Assembly (NCBI RefSeq): GCF_030159995.1
Contig: NZ_BSNM01000027.1
Location: forward strand, 62,001-126,000
Length of the DNA stretch: 64,000 bases
Reading direction: 5' to 3'
Source: Litoribrevibacter albus
GTDB taxonomy: Bacteria > Pseudomonadota > Gammaproteobacteria > Pseudomonadales > Litoribrevibacteraceae
Shown here one piece after another: positions 1-8,423 of this stretch. Position numbers and translations under genes: made by a program. Numbering within the stretch: the stretch's first letter is position 1; each line of letters begins with the position of its first letter. The notes under the pieces are model-generated. The model was not told where the DNA came from. It saw only the letters and a program-made list of their open reading frames with translations, and searched no databases.

Positions 1-57
1 AATACAATTGAGCACCAATAGCTCAGCCTAACAAAAGTCAGTGAAGGTGTCCGTTTT

Positions 58-978
58 ATGGTGGATATGAGCCATATGCATAAACTTATTGAGCCAATTC
101 AACAAAGTTATCAGGAGCTTTTCAGCGGAGATGTTTATCTGTGCGGAAAGGCAGCTGTCTCGGTTAGAAACCACAGTGGCATCGCCAAACACACCGTCAT
201 CGGTGTACACGGTTTTCTAGAGAATCACTGTTATTTTACGGAAACATACTCTCAATCAGACATTGAACTCATTTTGCTCACATGCAGCAACTACCACATT
301 CCAGTGACAGGACCAGAGCACACCCACGCAGACTGGTTTGATCATCCGGAATACCCTGAGTCATCGATTGAATATGACGCTTCCATCCTGGTTCAAGCAA
401 TGGAACGTCTTGCCAGTTCAAAAAATGTTCGTATTCACGGTCACTCTCGAGGCGGCGGCGTTATCCTAGAAGCGGTTCGCCAAAAACCGGAATTATTTAA
501 GGACGCGGAAATTCTTCTTGAAGCGCCCGTTCTTCCTCAGGGAAAAATTCATCCAATTCCAAAGGCACTGATCGACAACATGTCACCAAGAATGTGGCCC
601 TGGGCGCTACGACTATTGGAGAAGACCCCATTATCGACGTACTCCCAAACGTTCTTTGGTGAAACTCATGGTCGCAAAAAACAACTGCTAGAGCATTTGT
701 TTAAGAACCCTCAAAATGCGATGACGATCATTAACAATATCCATTCCATTGAAACCTGGATGGATAACGCACCAACAGACATTTACCAGCACATCAAACG
801 CGGCACCATTCTGATTCCGGAAAGAGACCGCATTCTTTGTAAAGAGCATATGCTGGCCAGTGCGTTAAAATCTCCCAACAACATACGAATCGTGGAAACC
901 AAAGACACAAGCCATTTTATTAGTTTGGATAACTCTTCATGGCTTCCCCCCTTGACGATTCCACTCTCACTTCAGTAG
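58..978 (+). CDS. alpha/beta hydrolase, function unassigned
   Basis: A 306-residue single-domain alpha/beta hydrolase. The nucleophile elbow GHSRGG puts the catalytic serine near residue 130; an HGF oxyanion-type motif is at 51-53, and a late acid (ERDR, near 255) and histidine (TSHF, near 288) complete a plausible triad. There is no signal peptide, so it should be cytoplasmic. The ATG follows a GAAGGTG Shine-Dalgarno sequence at 42-48. It lies upstream of an uncharacterised gene and near a polyhydroxyalkanoate-system gene, so a role in acyl-ester or PHA metabolism is possible, but the sequence alone does not show the substrate. Confidence 0.8.
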   Translation: MVDMSHMHKLIEPIQQSYQELFSGDVYLCGKAAVSVRNHSGIAKHTVIGVHGFLENHCYFTETYSQSDIELILLTCSNYHIPVTGPEHTHADWFDHPEYPESSIEYDASILVQAMERLASSKNVRIHGHSRGGGVILEAVRQKPELFKDAEILLEAPVLPQGKIHPIPKALIDNMSPRMWPWALRLLEKTPLSTYSQTFFGETHGRKKQLLEHLFKNPQNAMTIINNIHSIETWMDNAPTDIYQHIKRGTILIPERDRILCKEHMLASALKSPNNIRIVETKDTSHFISLDNSSWLPPLTIPLSLQ

Positions 979-1022
979 GGTTAGCTCACACATTTAGCAG
1001 CCCTATTGAGTGATTGAGCAGT

Positions 1023-1778
1023 ATGATTAAGGACAAGTTGGCGAAACCAGTATCCGGAAAGCACGGAGAAAACCTTCGCCAGCTTTTGATTCAAAACCGG
1101 TCACGTCACAACCAAGAACCACCAAAACATCAACAGCTGGCATTACAGCATTTAATGGTGTGGCAAACAGATCGCCTTCGAAATACTCACCAAGATCTCT
1201 TTCTTTCCGACCGCTATCAAGCAGCAGCCCACTACTTTGTGGATGAGCTCTATCTATCCCCTACAGCCATTCAAAGAGACAGAGACCTGGAACGTGTGTT
1301 TCCAACCTTAGTAAAACTACTGCCCGATGACACACTAGAAACGGTAGCCAATGCCATCGAATTGAATATTCTCTCAGCGGAATTAGACCAACAGCTGGCT
1401 AACTTTCTATTTATTGATCACCCAGAAAAAGCCATTTGCGCATCTCTGATTACAGAAGAAAGTTACGTTACTGCGTATCTGAAAGCCAATGCCACAGAGC
1501 TGAGGCATCGACAACTCAATTTGATTGAACAAATTGGTCACGACCTCGATCACTTGGTACGCTTCCCATTTATTTCCCTAACTTTAAAACTCATTCGAAA
1601 GCCCGCACACAAAAAAGGTCTTGGAAACCTTCATGATTTTCTGGAGCGAGGATTCAATACATTCAAAGCACTGGGAGGCGCTGAAGAGTTTATGGAGATA
1701 ATTGTGCAGCGGGAAGGACAAGTGCTAGACAACTTAAATCAGGGAAAAAGTAACCCGTTCGATATAAAAATTGACTAA
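1023..1778 (+). CDS. conserved hypothetical protein, FFLEE-motif-like
   Basis: A 251-residue soluble, mostly helical protein with no signal peptide or membrane segment. A segment near residues 65-75 (DRYQAAAHYFVDELY) resembles the RYxPAxxFFLEELYG signature of a family of uncharacterised proteobacterial proteins; the function of that family is not known to me. The ATG at 1023 is preferred, but an in-frame TTG at 1014 would add three residues and neither has a strong ribosome-binding site. It follows the hydrolase gene after 44 bases and may be cotranscribed with it. Confidence 0.7.
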   Translation: MIKDKLAKPVSGKHGENLRQLLIQNRSRHNQEPPKHQQLALQHLMVWQTDRLRNTHQDLFLSDRYQAAAHYFVDELYLSPTAIQRDRDLERVFPTLVKLLPDDTLETVANAIELNILSAELDQQLANFLFIDHPEKAICASLITEESYVTAYLKANATELRHRQLNLIEQIGHDLDHLVRFPFISLTLKLIRKPAHKKGLGNLHDFLERGFNTFKALGGAEEFMEIIVQREGQVLDNLNQGKSNPFDIKID

Positions 1779-1803
1779 CACAGAGAGCCCAAGAAAAGAG
1801 CGT

Positions 1804-2079
1804 CTAACGAAGCTCTTTCTCTAGATAGTTATGAATTTCACGTTCTACGACGGCTTTAAACGGTCTCATAAGTAACGCTAATTCAACGTGAATTTCCAAC
1901 GTAGTTTCTGTCACATCCAGAAAACCTTTCACGCCGGTACGATGAAATACGAGCTTATTGCCTTTCCATTCATACTTGGCATCAAAGCGATCTGCCAGCA
2001 TCAACGCAAGTTGTTCAGCATCTTTAAGCGCTTGCTCAAGGCCCAAGTTATGATCTTTCTTTACACTTATTTTAGCCAT
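1804..2079 (-). CDS. polyhydroxyalkanoic acid system family protein
   Basis: A 91-residue protein starting MAKISVKKDH and ending in a charged helix. The overall pattern (AKISVKKDHNLG, then a helix, then a beta-rich KGNKLVFHRTGVKGFLDV segment) matches the small PHA-granule-associated family that neighbours pha genes and ubiE in pseudomonads. The open frame extends upstream to 2328, but that part runs into ubiE on the other strand and has no family resemblance, so the internal ATG at 2079 is chosen. It is divergent from ubiE and convergent with the gene before it. No PHA synthase is visible in this window. Confidence 0.75.
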   Translation of the reverse strand: MAKISVKKDHNLGLEQALKDAEQLALMLADRFDAKYEWKGNKLVFHRTGVKGFLDVTETTLEIHVELALLMRPFKAVVEREIHNYLEKELR

Positions 2080-2241
2080 ACCACTAAACCAACGAGGATT
2101 AAAGGCGGAGCATTCTACCCTAAAGCAGGGGTTTTCAACAAATTGACCTTTATCAAAAGACAAACCCCTCCAATCAAGGTTAGAATAGCCCGAATTTAAC
2201 GTTTCCACAGGATAACTTTCGGACAACGAAAGCAACGATCT

Positions 2242-2994
2242 ATGACTGAACACGATAAAACTACGCACTTTGGCTTTCAGCAAGTGCCCGTTAATGAAAA
2301 AGCAAGCAAAGTAGCCGACGTATTCCATTCAGTGGCCAGTAAATACGACATTATGAACGACTTAATGTCAGGTGGTGTCCACAGGTTATGGAAACGCTTC
2401 ACCATCGACCTAAGTGCGGTACGCAAAGGTCAACGCGTGTTGGACATTGCTGGCGGTACTGGCGACCTTACCAAGCAGTTTTCCAAATTAGTTGGCAGCG
2501 AAGGACAAGTTATCCTGGCTGACATCAACAGTTCAATGTTGGAAGTAGGTCGCGAGCGTCTAACCAACCTGGGCCTGACCAACAACATAGAATACGTTCA
2601 GGCTAATGCCGAATGTTTACCTTTTGAAGACAATTCGTTTGACCTGATCACGATCGCCTTTGGCCTTCGAAATGTTACGGATAAAGACAAAGCGCTTCGT
2701 TCAATGTTGCGAGTACTTAAGCCAGGTGGACGTCTATTAGTGCTCGAGTTCTCGAAGCCTACCAATCCGTTGTTGGAAAAAATGTACGATACCTACTCTT
2801 TCAGCCTACTGCCTAAAATGGGTCAGTTGGTTGCTGGCGACGCAGAAAGCTATCAATATTTAGCTGAATCCATTCGCATGCATCCAGATCAGGAAACACT
2901 GAAAGACATGATGAAAGACGCGGGCTTTGTGCGTTGCGATTACCACAACATGACAGGTGGTATCGTTGCGCTTCACAAAGGAATCAAACCGTAG
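2242..2994 (+). CDS. ubiE: UbiE, demethylmenaquinone/2-methoxy-6-polyprenylbenzoquinol C-methyltransferase
   Basis: A 250-residue SAM-dependent C-methyltransferase of ubiquinone (and menaquinone, where present) biosynthesis. Family signatures are clear: [17 protein letters not shown] near residues 35-50, the SAM-binding loop [11 protein letters not shown] near 73-83, and the second UbiE signature [15 protein letters not shown] near 154-168. Length matches the family (about 250). It is the first gene of ubiE-ubiJ-ubiB, with 12 bases to ubiJ. The start is the ATG at 2242; the ribosome-binding site is weak. Confidence 0.97.
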   Translation: MTEHDKTTHFGFQQVPVNEKASKVADVFHSVASKYDIMNDLMSGGVHRLWKRFTIDLSAVRKGQRVLDIAGGTGDLTKQFSKLVGSEGQVILADINSSMLEVGRERLTNLGLTNNIEYVQANAECLPFEDNSFDLITIAFGLRNVTDKDKALRSMLRVLKPGGRLLVLEFSKPTNPLLEKMYDTYSFSLLPKMGQLVAGDAESYQYLAESIRMHPDQETLKDMMKDAGFVRCDYHNMTGGIVALHKGIKP

Positions 2995-3006
2995 GTCTTC
3001 ACATCT

Positions 3007-3741
3007 ATGTTCCAAATGGTCTCTACGGCGACACTTGCATTGATGGAAGGGCTTATTAACCAAGCCATCAAACAAGATCCTATTACTCAAGGCAGACTTT
3101 CCAAGCTCGAAGGAAAGGTTATTGCCTTTTGCCTGAAACAGCCCAAGATCACGATTTATGGGTTATTTCAGGAAGACAGCATTCGTCTGATGAATCAATA
3201 CGAGTGCGTGCCTGAGTTGACCATTACCGGAGCCAGCTTCGACTTTTTGCAGCTAGCCTTAGCCGATGATCACAATAGTGCTCTCTTCAGTAGCCGTATC
3301 CGAATGGATGGTGATGAGCATCTCGCTCAGAAATTGATGACGATAGCAATGGGCCTATCCATCGATTGGGAATACTTATTATCGAAACTTACAGGGGACA
3401 TCATCGCTCACCAGATTGGTCAAGGCGTACGCTCCTCTGGAAAATGGCTAAAAGCAACACATCAAAGCATGACAGCCAATCTCGAAGAATATATTCATCA
3501 CGAACTCAGAACTTTACCTCACGCCAGTGAAGTAGATTATTACTGTGAACAAGTCACTGAAGTTCGATTGGCTGCGGATCGTCTAGCCGCAAAACTCCAA
3601 GCCTTGGAAAAGGTTCGCGATACAAATCAAAGCAGTCCGAATCAAAGCTGTCCTGATCAAAACGATACAGGTCAACACCGACCACAAAAACCTTCACAAG
3701 AACATTCAAATAATCAAGGAGATATAGGTGACCAGTCTTAA
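3007..3741 (+). CDS. ubiJ: UbiJ, ubiquinone biosynthesis accessory factor (SCP2 domain)
   Basis: A 244-residue protein between ubiE and ubiB, the fixed position of ubiJ in gammaproteobacteria. The first 110 residues fit an SCP2-like lipid-binding fold, which is thought to hold lipid intermediates for the cytoplasmic Ubi complex. The C-terminal half is helical, and the last 40 residues are a low-complexity Gln/Asn/Ser/Pro tail (repeated NQSSPNQS-type units) not expected in the core family. The end overlaps ubiB by 14 bases. A second in-frame ATG at 3016 is an alternative start. Confidence 0.9.
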   Translation: MFQMVSTATLALMEGLINQAIKQDPITQGRLSKLEGKVIAFCLKQPKITIYGLFQEDSIRLMNQYECVPELTITGASFDFLQLALADDHNSALFSSRIRMDGDEHLAQKLMTIAMGLSIDWEYLLSKLTGDIIAHQIGQGVRSSGKWLKATHQSMTANLEEYIHHELRTLPHASEVDYYCEQVTEVRLAADRLAAKLQALEKVRDTNQSSPNQSCPDQNDTGQHRPQKPSQEHSNNQGDIGDQS

Positions 3742-5374
3742 ACGAATTTTGGTGATCATCTGGGTTATCAGCAAATATCGTTTAGATCAGCTTATACCCC
3801 TCACCTTACTGCCTTGGTATCTTCAAATCTTATTGGTTTTGGCCCCTTGGCATTTGCGTCCTGTTCCGAAGAAGCTCTCCAGAGGTGAACGTATACGTTT
3901 GGCGCTTCAAGAACTTGGTCCTATTTTCATTAAGTTCGGACAAATTCTATCCACTCGACGCGATCTTCTTCCCGATGACATTGCAGAAGAATTAAAACTC
4001 CTGCAAGACAGAGTCCCTCCGTTTTCATCTACAACGGCCAAATCCATCATTGAGAGATCTTTAAAGACCAAGATCGAAAGTATTTTTGATGAATTCAGTG
4101 AAGACACCCTGGCCTCGGCCTCAGTAGCACAAGTACATACCGCCAAGTTAAAAACCGGCGAAGACGTTGTTGTGAAAGTTATTCGTCCTAATTTAGCGCC
4201 GACGATTCGCAAAGACATTGCAGTTATGAAACTGCTGGCCGAATTACTTGAAAAATACTGGTCGGAAGGCAAGCGACTTCACCCAAAACAAATCGTCGAC
4301 GATTACGAACACACCATTTACGATGAGTTGGATCTGCAGAAAGAAGCTGCCAACGGTTCCCAGTTGCGTCGTAATTTTGAGAACTCAGACCTTCTTTACG
4401 TTCCTAAAATATATTGGGATTACACCCGCACCAGCGTTCTGGTGATGGAACGAATTTCAGGTATCCCTGTAGCCGACGTAGAACAACTAGCCGCGCAAAA
4501 AACCAACATGAAAATTCTGGCGGAACGCGGTGTTGAAATTTTCTTCACTCAGGTCTTCCGTGACAGCTTCTTTCATGCGGATATGCATCCAGGAAACATT
4601 TTCGTATCCCGTCAGCATCCACAATCACCACAGTACATTGCGGTTGATTTCGGCATCGTTGGCTCATTAACTGAAAATGATCAGATCTATTTGGCGCGTA
4701 ATTTACTGGCTTTCTTTAATCGGGATTATCGACAAGTCGCTCAACTCCACATTGATTCAGGCTGGATTCCTAAGCACACCCGAGTCAACGAGTTTGAAGC
4801 TGCCATTCGAAGTGTTTGTGAACCGATTTTTGAAAAGCCCCTTAGTGAGATCAGCTTCGGTCACTTCTTACTGCGCCTTTTCCAGGTAGCTCGACGTTTT
4901 GATATGGAAGTTCAGCCTCAACTGGTTCTGCTTCAGAAAACATTGCTAAACATTGAAGGCCTGGGCCGGCAGCTGTATCCAGAACTGGACTTATGGCAAA
5001 CCGCCCTTCCTTACCTGGAAGGCTGGATGAAAAATCGAGTTGCTCCACCGAATGTTTTGAAAAACATTCAGCTGCATGCCGCTGATTGGGCCGAGCAGAC
5101 ACGACAATTACCGCAACTGATGTTCCATGCAATCACACAATTGCAGTCAGTTGAACAACACCGGGTTGAACAAAGTCAACACATCCAACAACTGCAATCC
5201 GAACTACGAAATCAGGAAAGCGCCAAGCGCTATCGTGTTTTGGGTGGAGTGCTTCTGGCCACTGCCGGCGCATTAAACGTACCTGAGGCCAGCCTGTTGA
5301 TTCAAAACATCAATTTCCCGACCGCTGCATTGTTGATCAGTGGTGTTTATTTATTAGCACTTAAACGCTACTGA
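3728..5374 (+). CDS. ubiB: UbiB, ubiquinone biosynthesis atypical kinase/ATPase
   Basis: A 548-residue member of the ABC1/ADCK/UbiB atypical kinase family needed for ubiquinone synthesis. The KxGQ-type motif ([15 protein letters not shown]) is near residues 70-84; the lysine and glutamate of the ATP site are in VVKVIRP and [19 protein letters not shown] and VDFG form the catalytic and metal loops. Two hydrophobic helices at the C-terminus (about 500-548) are the usual membrane anchor. It starts at a GTG preceded by AAGGAGATATA inside the end of ubiJ, so translation is probably coupled. Confidence 0.96.
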   Translation: MTSLKRILVIIWVISKYRLDQLIPLTLLPWYLQILLVLAPWHLRPVPKKLSRGERIRLALQELGPIFIKFGQILSTRRDLLPDDIAEELKLLQDRVPPFSSTTAKSIIERSLKTKIESIFDEFSEDTLASASVAQVHTAKLKTGEDVVVKVIRPNLAPTIRKDIAVMKLLAELLEKYWSEGKRLHPKQIVDDYEHTIYDELDLQKEAANGSQLRRNFENSDLLYVPKIYWDYTRTSVLVMERISGIPVADVEQLAAQKTNMKILAERGVEIFFTQVFRDSFFHADMHPGNIFVSRQHPQSPQYIAVDFGIVGSLTENDQIYLARNLLAFFNRDYRQVAQLHIDSGWIPKHTRVNEFEAAIRSVCEPIFEKPLSEISFGHFLLRLFQVARRFDMEVQPQLVLLQKTLLNIEGLGRQLYPELDLWQTALPYLEGWMKNRVAPPNVLKNIQLHAADWAEQTRQLPQLMFHAITQLQSVEQHRVEQSQHIQQLQSELRNQESAKRYRVLGGVLLATAGALNVPEASLLIQNINFPTAALLISGVYLLALKRY

Positions 5375-5389
5375 TATGCATCAACAACA

Positions 5390-5423
5390 GGGATGTTATC
5401 CTCAGCTCCATGATAGACATCCC
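5390..5423 (+). repeat. hairpin between ubiB and hisE
   Basis: An imperfect inverted repeat: GGGATGT-TATC at 5390-5400 pairs with GATA-g-ACATCCC at 5412-5423, an 11-bp stem with one bulged base and an 11-base loop. There is no T-tract after it, so it is not a typical intrinsic terminator. It lies in the 124-base gap between ubiB and hisE, the place where related genomes carry hisI. Confidence 0.5.
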
Positions 5424-5498
5424 TAGATAAACCCATTAAAGTGGTCACCATAAATAACCAACTCCATTCTTTCATATTCTTGAAGTAACTTATTCTCT

Positions 5499-5828
5499 AT
5501 GAGCGACGTATTAACATCTCTACAGCAGGTACTAGAGGAGCGCAAATCAGCCTCTCCCGATTCTTCTTATGTAGCTAAACTACATAGTAAAGGGCTTAAC
5601 AAAATCCTTGAAAAAATAGGTGAAGAAGCCACTGAAACCATCCTTGCTGCAAAAGATGTAGAACCAGGCAAAGATCATTCAGACCTGGTATATGAAACGG
5701 CTGATCTTTGGTTTCATTCGATGGTCATGCTCAGTCACTTGAATATTGATGTGAATGAAGTATTAAACGAATTAGAACGTCGCTTTGGTCTTTCCGGTTT
5801 GGAAGAAAAAGCGAACAGAAACAAATAA
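5499..5828 (+). CDS. hisE: HisE, phosphoribosyl-ATP pyrophosphatase
   Basis: A 109-residue all-alpha enzyme that converts phosphoribosyl-ATP to phosphoribosyl-AMP, the second step of histidine synthesis. The pattern [20 protein letters not shown], then [12 protein letters not shown] and [12 protein letters not shown], with its conserved acidic residues, is that of the stand-alone HisE/MazG-like family, and the length is right. It is usually preceded by hisI in Pseudomonas-type genomes; here hisI is missing. It ends 17 bases before tatA, so it is probably cotranscribed with the tat genes. Confidence 0.95.
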   Translation: MSDVLTSLQQVLEERKSASPDSSYVAKLHSKGLNKILEKIGEEATETILAAKDVEPGKDHSDLVYETADLWFHSMVMLSHLNIDVNEVLNELERRFGLSGLEEKANRNK

Positions 5829-5845
5829 GTTAGAGGTAAATTATT

Positions 5846-6067
5846 ATGGCTGGCATTAGCATTTGGCAATTAGTCATCATCCTGGGCATTGTGGTTTTAC
5901 TGTTTGGAACGAAAAAACTTCGTAACATCGGTTCTGATTTAGGCGGTGCGATCAAAGGCTTCAAAGGCGCAATGAAAGATGGCGAAGACGAAGCAAAGAG
6001 CATCGAAAAGAAAGACGCTGAAACAACCGTCAACGCAACAACTCAGAAAGAAGAAACCAAGCACTAA
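5846..6067 (+). CDS. tatA: TatA, twin-arginine translocase pore subunit
   Basis: A 73-residue TatA/E protein. A single N-terminal transmembrane helix (about 5-21) is followed by the conserved [14 protein letters not shown] amphipathic helix with its Phe-Gly hinge, then an acidic/basic tail. It forms the variable-size channel that exports folded proteins. The start follows AGAGGT. It is the first gene of tatA-tatB-tatC. Confidence 0.96.
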   Translation: MAGISIWQLVIILGIVVLLFGTKKLRNIGSDLGGAIKGFKGAMKDGEDEAKSIEKKDAETTVNATTQKEETKH

Positions 6068-6108
6068 TACTTGGCTGCTCTGCACTTAAATGAAGGTAGT
6101 TAGCCTCT

Positions 6109-6555
6109 ATGTTTGATATTGGTTTCTCCGAGCTATTTATTGTTTTAGTCATCGCACTACTGGTTCTTGGACCTGAGCGTTTGCCCGGTGCTGTTCAGAA
6201 AGTCGGCTTTATACTTGGTAAAATCCGGGCCAGCTGGAATGGTATTCAGACTGAAATTAATCGCGAGCTGGAAGCGGAAGAATTACGAAAACGCATTCAG
6301 GACGAAACCAATAGCGTTCAACAAACACTAAACAACAGCTTTGATATTGATGCGTATAACGAACGCATTCTGGAGCAAGAACGTAAGATCAGAGAAGGCA
6401 TCCAACGTGAAGCCATCGATCCGAGTCAACCAGCAACACCTGAGTCAACAGATCAGGCTAACAATGAAAACGCTGACCTAACTTCATCAGACAACAATAT
6501 CGAAGCCACACCCTCTTCCGACGGTGCTTTAGTTCAAGATCCTAATAAATCATGA
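6109..6555 (+). CDS. tatB: TatB, twin-arginine translocase receptor subunit
   Basis: A 148-residue TatB. It begins MFDIGFSELFIVLVIALLVLGP, with the glutamate at position 8 and the helix-breaking GPERLP of the family, then a long charged amphipathic helix and an unstructured Ser/Asn/Asp-rich tail. With TatC it recognises twin-arginine signal peptides. A GAAGGT ribosome-binding site precedes it, and its last four bases overlap the tatC start (ATGA). Confidence 0.95.
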   Translation: MFDIGFSELFIVLVIALLVLGPERLPGAVQKVGFILGKIRASWNGIQTEINRELEAEELRKRIQDETNSVQQTLNNSFDIDAYNERILEQERKIREGIQREAIDPSQPATPESTDQANNENADLTSSDNNIEATPSSDGALVQDPNKS

Positions 6556-7322
6556 CCGATCAAAACCTTCCGAATGACACTCAGGTGAGCGATAACAGCC
6601 AGCCGTTGATTTCTCATTTGACCGAGCTACGTGACCGCCTACTACGCTCTGTGCTTATCATTCTAGTGATCTTTGTTGGACTCTATTCGTGGTCTAATGA
6701 ACTCTATCTATTTATTTCAGAACCATTGAGACGTTTCCTTCCCGAAGGCACCAGCATGATCGCCACGGAAGTCGCCTCTCCGTTTTTAACGCCGTTTAAG
6801 TTAACTCTGATGAGCGCCATCTTCTTATCAGTGCCTTTCATTTTGCACCAGGCGTGGAGCTTCATAGCACCCGGGCTATATAAACATGAAAAGAAATTTG
6901 CTGTTCCGCTGTTAGTTTCCAGTGTCTTTCTGTTCTACAGCGGTATGGCATTTGCCTACTATGTTGTGTTCCCTATTATCTTCGGTTTCTTTACCAGTGT
7001 AGGGCCTGAAGGCGTTGCAGTGATGACAGACATCAACCGCTATCTGGACTTCGTCCTTAAACTGTTCTTTGCCTTTGGTGTCGCCTTTGAAATTCCCATT
7101 GCGACCTTCTTATTGATTGCAGCCGGTTTAAGCAATGTAAAAAGCATCAGCGAGAAAAGACCATATGTGATCGTAGGGTGCTTTACCGTAGGCATGTTAA
7201 TTACCCCGCCGGATGTTATCTCTCAAACCTTACTGGCCGTTCCTATGTGGCTGCTCTTTGAAGTTGGTTTATTATTCGGACGCTTAGTCGACCAACCTGA
7301 TGAAAAAACCGCAGAGCAATAA
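6552..7322 (+). CDS. tatC: TatC, twin-arginine translocase core subunit
   Basis: A 256-residue six-helix membrane protein and the signal-peptide receptor of the Tat system. The family pattern begins with LISHLTELRDRLLRS near residues 19-33 and continues with FLTPFKLTLM and FAFGVAFEIP. It overlaps tatB by 4 bases and is followed, about 120 bases later, by a strong bidirectional terminator. Confidence 0.96.
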   Translation: MTDQNLPNDTQVSDNSQPLISHLTELRDRLLRSVLIILVIFVGLYSWSNELYLFISEPLRRFLPEGTSMIATEVASPFLTPFKLTLMSAIFLSVPFILHQAWSFIAPGLYKHEKKFAVPLLVSSVFLFYSGMAFAYYVVFPIIFGFFTSVGPEGVAVMTDINRYLDFVLKLFFAFGVAFEIPIATFLLIAAGLSNVKSISEKRPYVIVGCFTVGMLITPPDVISQTLLAVPMWLLFEVGLLFGRLVDQPDEKTAEQ

Positions 7323-7437
7323 TCAGAGTACTCACATCAGGGCATTAAGCAGAGCACGAATCAGAACCGCTATACAGATGAAATCCCTGAACTCCTGATA
7401 GTCACTCACGACAAGTAAATGCAGAAATAACAGACAT

Positions 7438-7468
7438 AAAAAAAGCGCCTCAAGGCGCTTTTTTTACT
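7438..7468. terminator. bidirectional intrinsic terminator after tatC
   Basis: The stem AGCGCCT/AGGCGCT with a two-base loop is flanked by an A-run on the left and T7 on the right. It can end tatABC on the plus strand and the 60-residue gene on the minus strand. The rest of the 158-base gap shows nothing else. Confidence 0.9.
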
Positions 7469-7480
7469 CTGGAGAGTAGA

Positions 7481-7663
7481 TTACTCAGCAGATAGTTTCT
7501 CGATGTCAGCAAGAAGCTTAGCTGCACGCTGCTCAAGATCCTCAACCACTTCTTTGTGAACGTGAGTTGACATTGCAGCAACACGATTTTTACCCATACG
7601 GAAAAGACCAAACTTGATTGCTTCGGCATTTTCTTTGAGTTCAGCCAACAATTTAGCGTCCAT
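7481..7663 (-). CDS. small conserved-looking protein, 60 residues
   Basis: I do not recognise this protein. It is 60 residues, helical and highly charged, beginning MDAKLLAELKENAEAIKFG and containing GKNRVAAMSTHVHKEVVEDL, with no membrane segment and no cysteine. It looks real: AGAGGA lies 10 bases upstream of the ATG, a good terminator lies just downstream, and codon use resembles its neighbours. A repeated 11-base motif lies in its leader. A small DNA-, RNA- or granule-binding protein would fit the shape, but nothing shows which. Confidence 0.65.
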   Translation of the reverse strand: MDAKLLAELKENAEAIKFGLFRMGKNRVAAMSTHVHKEVVEDLEQRAAKLLADIEKLSAE

Positions 7664-7683
7664 TGACGATATCCTCTACTGAG

Positions 7684-7740
7684 TGCAGTTAAACCAAGTA
7701 CCTTTGAAACCTGCCATCACTGCACGTTCAAACCAAGTAC
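7684..7740 (-). repeat. direct repeat in the leader of the 60-residue gene
   Basis: AAACCAAGTAC occurs at 7691-7701 and again at 7730-7740, each preceded by TGCA and GTT, giving two imperfect 18-20 base copies about 39 bases apart (nearly four helical turns). On the coding strand it reads GTACTTGGTTT. The placement just upstream of the small gene suggests paired operator or activator sites; no known regulator is recognised. Confidence 0.45.
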
Positions 7741-7843
7741 ATTAAAAATTTGCTGGGCATTGTACCCAAAAAGCTTAGCCAATGACCAGTTGTATTGCTT
7801 TATTTAACGGCATAGATCAATAAATACATCCAAAAAGTAGGGA

Positions 7844-8281
7844 TTAAACTTCAAGGAGGAAAGTAACAGGCCCATCATTCAACAGTTCAACTTTCATATC
7901 TGCACCAAACCGGCCGATCTCAACGAGCGGATGCTGTATATGAGCTTGCTTCACAAAATAGTCATATAAGGCTTCCCCTTGCTCAGGTGTAGCTCCTTTA
8001 CTGAAACCAGGGCGAGTCCCTTTTTTGGTATCAGCGACCAACGTAAACTGAGAAACCACCAACAAACCACCACCGACCTGTTGCAGGTTCAAATTCATCT
8101 TTCCTTCCGAGTCAGAAAAGATACGATAGCCCAGTACCTTCTTCAGTAATTTCTCAGCAGACGCTTGATCATCATCCTTTTCCACACCCAGCAACAATAG
8201 AATTCCATGATCAATTGCCCCAGTCACGACTCCATCAACAGTCACACTGGCCTTACTAACTCGCTGTATTAATCCTTTCAT
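7844..8281 (-). CDS. dtd: D-aminoacyl-tRNA deacylase
   Basis: A 145-residue cytoplasmic enzyme that hydrolyses D-amino acids from tRNA and protects translation from mischarging. The catalytic SQFTL motif (near residue 77) and the GxPxF-type element ([11 protein letters not shown], at the C-terminus) are both present, and length is exactly that of the family. It begins [17 protein letters not shown] as is typical. It is monocistronic by appearance and divergent from the protease gene. Confidence 0.96.
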   Translation of the reverse strand: MKGLIQRVSKASVTVDGVVTGAIDHGILLLLGVEKDDDQASAEKLLKKVLGYRIFSDSEGKMNLNLQQVGGGLLVVSQFTLVADTKKGTRPGFSKGATPEQGEALYDYFVKQAHIQHPLVEIGRFGADMKVELLNDGPVTFLLEV

Positions 8282-8423
8282 GAATGACTCAAAACCTTAC
8301 TAATAACGTCTTAAAAGCCACTATTTTTACACAATTTATGCAGATAGGTCTTTTATACTTCATACAGAATAGGTAACAATAAGAGTGTTTTGGATGGATT
8401 CAATTCTTTTGTGAGGTATTCCT

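Noticed and set aside
2080-2328. Longer version of the PHA-system reading frame, up to 2328
   Set aside because: The extra 83 residues run antisense through the start of ubiE and resemble no family; the internal ATG at 2079 gives the expected protein.
8394-8413. ATG upstream of the subtilase gene, in frame
   Set aside because: It reaches a TGA stop after six codons; the TTG at 8424 with a good ribosome-binding site is the real start.
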